DNA of 8,420 nt from Bacteroidales bacterium UBA1714 (lineage in GTDB: Bacteria; Bacteroidota; Bacteroidia; Bacteroidales; Paludibacteraceae). The notes beneath the pieces were generated by a model, which saw nothing but the letters and a program-made list of their open reading frames with translations, had not been told where the DNA came from and did not search any database. The first letter of the stretch is position 1. Every line of letters begins with the position of its first letter. This document shows, piece by piece, positions 1-5,130 of the stretch. The position numbers and the translations under genes are program-made. Where the stretch lies: positions 57,023-65,442 of the forward strand of contig DCIY01000032.1 in the NCBI GenBank assembly GCA_002317295.1, read 5' to 3'.

Positions 1-23
1 GTAATTTGACAAATTTTTGACAT
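1..23 (-). CDS. rpmB: Start of ribosomal protein L28 gene (partial, runs off left edge)
   Basis: Read on the minus strand, ATG at 23-21 opens a frame MSKICQI followed by AC (Thr), which continues past the left edge. Bacteroidota L28 proteins, as I recall them, begin MSKICQITGKKA, so all eight predicted residues agree. L28 is a small protein of the 50S subunit. Supporting context: the ATG follows a very A/T-rich stretch typical of Bacteroidota start regions, and a good divergent promoter lies about 110 nt upstream (132-163). Only about 8 of the expected roughly 85 residues are visible, so the identification rests on a short match plus context; another protein with the same first residues cannot be excluded. 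Confidence 0.72.
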
Positions 24-128
24 TGTAGTATATATTTATTATTTATTTTTCAATAAGTTAAGTGATTTTTCTCCACCTCTATCCTCCCCTATGTTCACGC
101 CAAGGCATTCCACTCCACGCGAAAAATC
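24..128 (-). promoter_or_regulatory. Probable 5' leader of rpmB with closing inverted repeat
   Basis: This is the stretch between the minus-strand promoter and the rpmB ATG, about 100 nt, with the transcription start inferred near 126-128. Its first bases GATTTTTC (128 to 121) are perfectly complementary to GAAAAATC (71 to 64), giving an 8-bp stem around a 49-nt purine-rich loop that contains AGGGGAGG and GAGGTGGAG. The remaining 40 nt before the ATG are almost pure A/T. The stem is seen in the sequence; a regulatory role, for example feedback by a ribosomal protein, is inference. Confidence 0.4.
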
Positions 129-131
129 GTG

Positions 132-163
132 CAAAATTACAACAAATTTTTTATATACGCAAA
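132..163 (-). promoter_or_regulatory. Bacteroidota-type promoter for rpmB
   Basis: On the minus strand TTTG (163-160) is followed after 20 nt by TAATTTTG (139-132). This fits the -33 TTTG and -7 TAnnTTTG elements recognised by the Bacteroidota primary sigma factor exactly. It points left toward the divergent rpmB start. The expected start of transcription is about 126-128. Confidence 0.6.
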
Positions 164-307
164 TATTTTTGATTTTTTTTTTGATTTTTTCTCTGTACGA
201 CCCCCATTTAGCAGACATAATTGTAAAAAACGCACGCACGTGAAGGGGTGAAAGTGTTCATTAAAAAAGTCAATTGTATGTTTTTTTTTATTTTTTTTGT
301 CAAAAAA
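164..307. other. T-rich intergenic stretch without a recognisable gene
   Basis: This lies between the two divergent promoters. It contains several T runs of 6 to 11 bases on the plus strand (around 171-190 and 281-298) and a short more GC-rich patch (193-250) that includes CGCACGCACG. I see no convincing coding frame, RNA gene, mobile-element end or GC-rich terminator stem. The reading frames crossing it are low in complexity and span the rpmB promoter. Confidence 0.5.
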
Positions 308-339
308 TTTGTGTATATCAAAAAAAAGCAGTACTTTTG
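308..339 (+). promoter_or_regulatory. Bacteroidota-type promoter for tRNA-Gln
   Basis: TTTG at 308-311, a 20-nt spacer, then TACTTTTG at 332-339, an exact match to TAnnTTTG. The expected start of transcription is about 344, leaving a 5' leader of about 16 nt before the mature tRNA at 360. No comparable promoter is seen between the tRNA terminator and rplY. Confidence 0.7.
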
Positions 340-359
340 CACCCGCTTTTGAAAAGCAT

Positions 360-430
360 TGCCTAATCGTATATCGGTAGTACATCAGATTTTGGTTCTG
401 AGGGGCGAGGTTCGACTCCTCGTTAGGCAA
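360..430 (+). tRNA. tRNA-Gln (anticodon UUG)
   Basis: The full cloverleaf can be drawn. The acceptor stem TGCCTAA (360-366) pairs with TTAGGCA (423-429), discriminator A430. The D stem GTAT/GTAC encloses a 7-nt loop containing GG. The anticodon stem TCAGA (385-389) pairs with TCTGA (397-401) around loop TTTTGGT, with anticodon TTG at 392-394. The variable region is GGGG, and the T stem CGAGG/CCTCG encloses TTCGACT. The length is 71 nt. The weak U1-A72 first pair is a known glutaminyl-tRNA synthetase identity feature. CCA is not encoded (the next bases are CCG), as often in Bacteroidota. Confidence 0.96.
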
Positions 431-435
431 CCGAG

Positions 436-457
436 GGCAATTTGAGATTGCCTTTTT
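436..457 (+). terminator. Rho-independent terminator after tRNA-Gln
   Basis: A perfect 6-bp stem GGCAAT (436-441)/ATTGCC (447-452) with a 5-nt loop TTGAG is followed directly by TTTTT. It starts 5 nt after the tRNA 3' end. The stem is short and only half GC, so some readthrough into rplY is plausible. Confidence 0.7.
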
Positions 458-506
458 ATGTTTAATGATAAGTAGGGTCGTCAGACCTGAATAAAGTAAC
501 AACACA

Positions 507-1073
507 ATGAAAGTTTTTGAACTGGTAGGTACTCCTCGTTCGGAGTACGGAAAAAAGGCCGCTAAGGCATTCCGCAAGGAGAATCTTATTCCTTGCAACA
601 TTTATGGTTTAGGTGAAAATCTTACCTTCACGGTAGCCAAGGATGATGTTCGTAAGTTGATTTACACTCCAGATACTCTGGCAGTGGCATTGACGATTGG
701 TGATGTCAAGAAAATGGCTGTCATCAAGGAGTTGCAATTCCATCCTGTAAGTGAAGAATTGTTCCACATTGATTTTCTCGAGGTCAACGAGACCAAGCCA
801 GTTACCGTAGCTGTCCCTGTACAGCTTGATGGTCACGCAGCAGGTGTGAAAGCCGGTGGTAAGTTGAGTCTTGAAATGAAGAAGATCAAAGTGAACGGTA
901 TCTATACCGCCATTCCTAACCGCATCGTAGTAGATGTCACCGAGTTGGGTCTTGGCAAGAAATTGGCTGTTGGCGACATCCAAATCGAGGGTCTGAAGAT
1001 GATGAGCCCGAAGGATGCTTGCGTAGCACAGGTTCGTGCTACCCGCGCCAGCGCAGCTGCTGCTGAAGCTTAA
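507..1073 (+). CDS. rplY: 50S ribosomal protein L25/CTC (long form)
   Basis: L25 binds 5S rRNA in the central protuberance of the large ribosomal subunit; the long form carries the extra C-terminal domain of the general-stress protein CTC. At 188 residues this is the long form. The N-terminal L25 domain covers about residues 1-92, with LIPCNIYG (27-34) and the conserved stretch around HPVSEELFHIDFLEV (79-93). The CTC-type beta domain follows from VPVQLDGHAAGVKAGGKL (103-120) to about 178, then an Ala-rich tail. The ATG at 507 is preceded by an A-rich stretch with no Shine-Dalgarno, usual for this phylum. No consensus promoter lies between the tRNA terminator and this gene, so it may depend on readthrough from the tRNA promoter or on a weaker promoter. 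pth starts 5 nt after its stop. Confidence 0.97.
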   Translation: MKVFELVGTPRSEYGKKAAKAFRKENLIPCNIYGLGENLTFTVAKDDVRKLIYTPDTLAVALTIGDVKKMAVIKELQFHPVSEELFHIDFLEVNETKPVTVAVPVQLDGHAAGVKAGGKLSLEMKKIKVNGIYTAIPNRIVVDVTELGLGKKLAVGDIQIEGLKMMSPKDACVAQVRATRASAAAAEA

Positions 1074-1078
1074 TACGT

Positions 1079-1645
1079 ATGAGTAAGTTCCTGATTGTCG
1101 GGCTGGGCAATATCGGAGACGAATACCGAGATACTCGACACAACATAGGATTTAAGATGTTGGACGCTTTTGCCGAGGCGTCCAACATTCGTTTTGAAGA
1201 TAAGCGTTACGGGTTTGTCGGAAAAGGGCGTGTTAAAAATGCAGAGTTTGTCCTGCTCAAGCCATCTACGTACATGAACCTGAGTGGCAATGCGGTGAGG
1301 TATTGGCTGAGTGAGGAGAAGATTCCTGTGGAGAACATGTTGGTGCTGGTAGACGATTTAAATCTGCCATTTGGGCAGATACGCATTCGTAAGCAGGGCA
1401 GCAATGGCGGGCATAACGGATTGGGGCATATCCAGCAGGTATTGGGCACCGAAAACTATGCCCGGGTACGGTTTGGTATTGGCAACGAGTTTGCGCATGG
1501 TGCCCAGATTCATTATGTCTTGGGGCAGTGGACTGACGAGGAGGTGGCCAAACTGCCGGAACGGTTGGCTGTGGTTAAAGAGATTATACCCTCGTTTTGT
1601 CTGCAAGGCATCGATCGGACGATGAATGCGTTTAACGGGCGATGA
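1079..1645 (+). CDS. pth: Peptidyl-tRNA hydrolase
   Basis: Pth cleaves the ester bond of peptidyl-tRNAs released prematurely from ribosomes, recycling tRNA in the cytoplasm. At 188 residues it has normal family length. The family's active-site residues are all visible: Asn11 in VGLGNIG, catalytic His21 in DTRHNIGF, Asn67 in KPSTYMNLSG, Asp93 in VDDLNLPFG and Asn113 in GGHNGL. The gene starts 5 nt after rplY, so the two are almost certainly cotranscribed; rplY-pth adjacency is common in bacteria. Its 3' end reaches a GA-rich 15-bp tandem repeat that lies before the downstream sulfatase. Confidence 0.97.
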   Translation: MSKFLIVGLGNIGDEYRDTRHNIGFKMLDAFAEASNIRFEDKRYGFVGKGRVKNAEFVLLKPSTYMNLSGNAVRYWLSEEKIPVENMLVLVDDLNLPFGQIRIRKQGSNGGHNGLGHIQQVLGTENYARVRFGIGNEFAHGAQIHYVLGQWTDEEVAKLPERLAVVKEIIPSFCLQGIDRTMNAFNGR

Positions 1646-1678
1646 GGCGAAAGGCGAAGAGGCGAAAGGCGAAGAGGC
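1644..1678 (+). repeat. 15-bp tandem repeat, about 2.3 copies
   Basis: The unit GAGGCGAAAGGCGAA occurs at 1644-1658 and 1659-1673 without a mismatch and is followed by a partial third copy GAGGC. It begins inside the pth stop codon and fills the gap before ATG 1680. If the sulfatase instead starts at 1626, it encodes EAKGE repeats. The period is a multiple of three, so copy-number change would not shift the frame. Confidence 0.85.
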
Positions 1679-1679
1679 T

Positions 1680-3650
1680 ATGAGGAGATTTTGGAGACAT
1701 CCGTGGACGATTGCGGTGAGTAATATAGCGTTGCTGATGGTAGTATATACCTTCAGCCGTTTATTTTTTTACCTGGTCAATCTGGATTTGTTCCCAGAGG
1801 CTTCGTTCAGTCATATCGTCAGGATGTTTGTCGGAGGTCTGCGGTTTGACACCACGGCGGTGATGTACATGAGTGCGCTATACCTGGCCATGATGCTATT
1901 GCCTCTGCCCTGGGCATGGCGAACGCACCCCACTTATCAAAAGGTAGCCAAATGGGCATTGTGGGTGCCTAATTTTCTGGGTATTTTTTGCAATGCCGTG
2001 GATTGTGTGTATGTTCGATTTACTCATCGTCGCACATCGCTGGCATTTTTCAGTGAATTTGAGAACGAGACCAATCTGGTGCATATTTTTTTCACCGCAA
2101 TGGTGCAGTATTGGTATGTCAGTTTGTTTTTTATTGCCCTGACGGCAGCATTTGTTTTGCTGACCCGAACTGCTGTGAAGCAGGAACGACTGATTCGCTC
2201 CTCCTGGTTCTACTACATCGTCAGTACGATTGTATTTGTTCTCAGTTCTCTGATGATTATTTTGGGTATTCGCAGCAGTGCGGCCCATGGTACACGCCCC
2301 ATCAATATCAGCGATGCCCTCAAGTATGTGGATGTTCCTCAAGAGACGATGGTCGTACTGAACACTCCTTTTTCGCTGATGCGCGCCAGTTCAGAAAATA
2401 TTTTTCATCCGGTGCACTATTATGAAGACGATGTCGTGGATACGATCATGACCCCAGAGCGAGCAGGCCATTCTCAGGCCAATCAACCAGCGTCCGCCTC
2501 CAATGTGATGATTATTATTTTGGAGTCGTTTTCGAAGGAGTATATAGGATTTTTTCATTCTGATTGGCATGATGGTACCTACCGGGGATATACGCCATTT
2601 TTGGATTCCCTTTTGGCTCAAAGTCATACCTATGTTCACAGTTTTGCCACAGGTTGCAAATCGATTGACGCCCTGCCCAGTATCTTGAGTTCGATACCGA
2701 TGTTGCAAATTTCGTTTGTCACCACTCCTTATGCAACCAATACCATTTCCTCCATCACCCAATGTTTGGGGGAGCAGGGGTATCATTCGGCTTTTTTTCA
2801 TGGTGGCATACGGGGCAGCATGGGATTTGAAGCGTATGCGCACAATGCCGGATTTGAGTCATTGTACAGCATGAGTGAGTATCATCAGACACATAAACAA
2901 AACGATTATGATGGTTCGTGGGCCATCTGGGACGAAGAGTTTTTGCAGTTTACGGCTCAGGTGATGGACACGATAAAAGAACCGTTTATCACTTCGGTGT
3001 TTACGGCCACATCCCACCATCCATACCGCATTCCCAAGCACTATCAGGACACTTTCCCCGAAGAAGATGGGTTGGAAATACACAAGTGCATACGCTATTC
3101 AGACCATGCATTGCGTCGGTTTTTTGATTATGCTCAATCGCAACCCTGGTTTGATCGCACCTTGTTTGTGATTACAGCAGACCACACCAATCAACTTCAG
3201 GAGCCCGTGTCACGCACCATGCAGGGTATATTTGAAGTGCCCATTTTGTTTTATTACTCCGGAATGACCCCATGTGTAGATTCCACAACGCTCATGTCCC
3301 AGGTGGATATTATGCCCACGGTGCTGACCATGATGGGATATACCAGACCTTATTTCAGTTTTGGCGAATCCGCCATTGGGCAGGGCAAGGAGCATAATTA
3401 TGCTATTTCGTATCGGTATCCCATTTATCAAATCCTGTCAGACTCTCTGTTGGTGCTGCACGATGGGCAAAACATCACGAGCGTATACCATCGCCACAAG
3501 GATCCGTTGTTTACGCATTCCCTGGACACCACGGGAACAGGGATGGCGCAATCGGTAGCAGACATGGAAACCTATCTCAAAGCGTATATACAACAGTATT
3601 TTAATCGAATGATTGAGAATCGACTAACCTATGGAAACGAGAGTAGATAA
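1680..3650 (+). CDS. LtaS-family membrane sulfatase / phosphoglycerol- or phosphoethanolamine-transferase-like protein
   Basis: This is an inner-membrane protein of the alkaline phosphatase/sulfatase superfamily, 656 residues from this start. About five hydrophobic segments (roughly residues 10-34, 60-80, 89-109, 140-162, 177-198) precede an extracytoplasmic catalytic domain, as in LtaS. Visible metal-site motifs are IIILESFSKE (Glu282), GCKSIDALPSI (Ser328 where LtaS has its nucleophilic Thr), HGGIRGSMGF, TSHHPY, and FVITADHTN (Asp501, His502). I chose ATG 1680 because MRRFWRHPW leads straight into the first membrane segment; an in-frame ATG at 1626 would add 18 residues made mostly of the 15-bp repeat and overlap pth by 20 nt. 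The family transfers phosphoglycerol or phosphoethanolamine head groups to glycans or lipids; the substrate here is unknown, and Gram-negative Bacteroidota do not make classical lipoteichoic acid. hslR overlaps its 3' end by 20 nt. Confidence 0.88.
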   Translation: MRRFWRHPWTIAVSNIALLMVVYTFSRLFFYLVNLDLFPEASFSHIVRMFVGGLRFDTTAVMYMSALYLAMMLLPLPWAWRTHPTYQKVAKWALWVPNFLGIFCNAVDCVYVRFTHRRTSLAFFSEFENETNLVHIFFTAMVQYWYVSLFFIALTAAFVLLTRTAVKQERLIRSSWFYYIVSTIVFVLSSLMIILGIRSSAAHGTRPINISDALKYVDVPQETMVVLNTPFSLMRASSENIFHPVHYYEDDVVDTIMTPERAGHSQANQPASASNVMIIILESFSKEYIGFFHSDWHDGTYRGYTPFLDSLLAQSHTYVHSFATGCKSIDALPSILSSIPMLQISFVTTPYATNTISSITQCLGEQGYHSAFFHGGIRGSMGFEAYAHNAGFESLYSMSEYHQTHKQNDYDGSWAIWDEEFLQFTAQVMDTIKEPFITSVFTATSHHPYRIPKHYQDTFPEEDGLEIHKCIRYSDHALRRFFDYAQSQPWFDRTLFVITADHTNQLQEPVSRTMQGIFEVPILFYYSGMTPCVDSTTLMSQVDIMPTVLTMMGYTRPYFSFGESAIGQGKEHNYAISYRYPIYQILSDSLLVLHDGQNITSVYHRHKDPLFTHSLDTTGTGMAQSVADMETYLKAYIQQYFNRMIENRLTYGNESR

Positions 3651-4050
3651 ATATCTGTTTGCCATGCGCATCTACAAGACACGCTCGATCGCAGCGGACG
3701 CTTGTAAAAAAGGACGCATTACCATGCGGGGTGTGGAACTCAAACCCAGTCGCACATTTAAGATCGGCGACACTTTCTCCGTTCGCAAGGGACCTATCAC
3801 CTATACTTATCAGGTGCTGCAATTGAGTGAAAACCGATTGGGGGCTCGATTGGTACCTGAATATTTACGAGATATCACCGCCCCCGATCAGCTCGAATTG
3901 CTTGAACTTGCTCGCCTGGCAGGCGCTAACGGTCGCGATCGAGGAACAGGGCGTCCCACCAAGAAAGATCGCCGTGAGATAGAGTTGTTTATGAGCGACG
4001 ATTATATAGACGAAATCGATGATTTAGATTTGGATAACGATGAAGAGTAA
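3631..4050 (+). CDS. hslR: S4-domain RNA-binding protein, Hsp15 family
   Basis: Hsp15 of E. coli binds free 50S subunits that still carry a peptidyl-tRNA and helps return them to translation; this is a probable homologue. The S4 RNA-binding domain occupies about residues 4-65, opening with RVDKYLFAMRIYKTRS (4-19, compare the family's R-x-DK-x-L-x-A-x-R-x-x-KTR signature), then ACKKGRITMRG and KIGD. A basic stretch GRPTKKDRRE (107-116) follows, typical of Bacteroidota members, and the protein ends in an acidic tail rich in Asp (123-139). Length is 139 residues. The start overlaps the sulfatase by 20 nt and the 3' end overlaps the next gene by 11 nt, which suggests translational coupling. S4 domains also occur in other RNA-binding proteins, so the precise role is inferred. 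Confidence 0.88.
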   Translation: METRVDKYLFAMRIYKTRSIAADACKKGRITMRGVELKPSRTFKIGDTFSVRKGPITYTYQVLQLSENRLGARLVPEYLRDITAPDQLELLELARLAGANGRDRGTGRPTKKDRREIELFMSDDYIDEIDDLDLDNDEE

Positions 4051-4501
4051 ACGTGAAAATATCGCCGAGTATATCTTATACTTATGGCAATTGGAAGATT
4101 ACCTGCGTGCTTTTCCCCAGCAAGCGACCACGAATACGGAACTCATGGAAATCTCTGACATGATGCACGCAGAAGGTATTATGGAAGGAGGACATCTTCA
4201 ATTAGCCCAAAATGCGCTGGAAGAGATGGAATCTCTGCATCAGGAACTGGTGGATACCGAAGCACCTTATCGTGCAGTCATCATGCATCTGGAACCATCG
4301 CTCAATATCCTCAAGTCCAAGACTGATCGTCCGACAATGTCGGATGTAGAAGCCTGCTTAACGCTTCTGTATCAGGTGATGCTGCTGCGACTCAAACAGC
4401 AGCCTATTTCGCAAGAAACGGAGGTGGTTATCCAGGATGCCACGCAATTGTTACGATTTCTGAGTAAGACCTACTACGATGACTGTCAGGCAACGATATG
4501 A
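4040..4501 (+). CDS. DUF4924 family protein, function unknown
   Basis: This 153-residue, mostly helical, soluble protein has no signal peptide or membrane segment. Its opening, with NIAEYILYLWQLEDYLRAF at residues 7-25, is characteristic of the Bacteroidota-restricted family DUF4924 as I remember it. The middle is rich in Glu, Met and Leu (ALEEMESLHQEL), and no catalytic motif is apparent. It overlaps hslR by 11 nt and nth by 23 nt, so its expression is probably tied to both. No function should be assigned from sequence; position between an RNA-binding rescue factor and a repair enzyme is the only clue. The family name is fairly confident, the role unknown. Confidence 0.85.
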   Translation: MKSKRENIAEYILYLWQLEDYLRAFPQQATTNTELMEISDMMHAEGIMEGGHLQLAQNALEEMESLHQELVDTEAPYRAVIMHLEPSLNILKSKTDRPTMSDVEACLTLLYQVMLLRLKQQPISQETEVVIQDATQLLRFLSKTYYDDCQATI

Positions 4502-5123
4502 GGGTATATTGACGTGGTTTGAAAAGAACGCACCTTCTGCCTCATCCGAGTTGAAATATTCCAACCCGTTTGAGTTGTTGGTGGCTGTGATGCTGTCGGC
4601 GCAATGCACCGATAAGCGGGTCAATATGGTCACTCCGGCTCTTTTTGCCGCCTACCCTACGGCACAAGCGATGGCTCAGGCCCGTGTCGAGGAGGTTTTG
4701 GGGTATATTCATTCGGTAAGTTATCCCAACGCCAAAGCAGAGCATCTGGTAGGTATGGCGCAACGATTGGTGAGAGAATATGGAGGTCAGGTGCCGGACA
4801 ATATAGATGAGTTACAGACCCTTCCGGGTGTGGGCCGCAAGACTGCCAATGTCCTTTGTGCCGTCATTTGGAACCAGCCTACGATGGCCGTTGATACGCA
4901 TATATTTCGAGTGTCCGAGCGATTGGGGTTAACCACCAATAGCAAGAATGTGCTCCAAACCGAACGACAACTGACCCGGTACATTCCCGCACAACTGATT
5001 CCGAAGGCTCATCATTGGATATTGTTGCACGGACGCTATATATGCCAGGCACGCAAGCCCAAGTGCGAGCAGTGCGGCTTACAGAATTGGTGCCGATTTT
5101 GGAACCTGAATCATCAAAAATGA
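4479..5123 (+). CDS. nth: Endonuclease III (DNA glycosylase/AP lyase)
   Basis: Endonuclease III removes oxidised pyrimidines from DNA and cleaves the resulting abasic site in base-excision repair. At 214 residues it matches the E. coli enzyme in length. The helix-hairpin-helix LPGVGRKTANVL (115-126) contains the catalytic Lys121, and VDTHIFRV carries the catalytic Asp139. Near the C terminus Cys189, Cys196, Cys199 and Cys205 form the C-x6-C-x2-C-x5-C pattern that binds the 4Fe-4S cluster. MLSAQCTDKRVN (38-49) is the usual N-terminal signature. The gene overlaps the DUF4924 gene by 23 nt; a secreted peptidase gene starts 7 nt after its stop. All functional residues are present, so it should be active. 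Confidence 0.97.
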   Translation: MTVRQRYEGILTWFEKNAPSASSELKYSNPFELLVAVMLSAQCTDKRVNMVTPALFAAYPTAQAMAQARVEEVLGYIHSVSYPNAKAEHLVGMAQRLVREYGGQVPDNIDELQTLPGVGRKTANVLCAVIWNQPTMAVDTHIFRVSERLGLTTNSKNVLQTERQLTRYIPAQLIPKAHHWILLHGRYICQARKPKCEQCGLQNWCRFWNLNHQK

Positions 5124-5130
5124 AAACGTT

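Noticed and set aside
39..239. A 66-codon minus-strand frame in the intergenic region
   Set aside because: It runs through the minus-strand promoter at 132-163, so its start would lie upstream of the expected transcription start. Its Lys- and Ile-rich middle comes from T tracts.
360..457. The tRNA-Gln gene as an integration site, with the TTGCCT repeats as attachment ends
   Set aside because: The shared sequence is only six bases and is explained by base-pairing in the acceptor stem and terminator. No integrase or foreign-looking genes follow; the next genes are rplY and pth.
476..487. A 4-bp hairpin GGTC/GACC in the rplY leader
   Set aside because: Four base pairs with a 4-nt loop is expected by chance, and nothing ties it to L25 regulation.
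137..601. A 154-codon minus-strand frame overlapping the tRNA and rplY
   Set aside because: It is antisense to a clear tRNA gene and to rplY, and its translation is low-complexity Lys-rich with no known domain.
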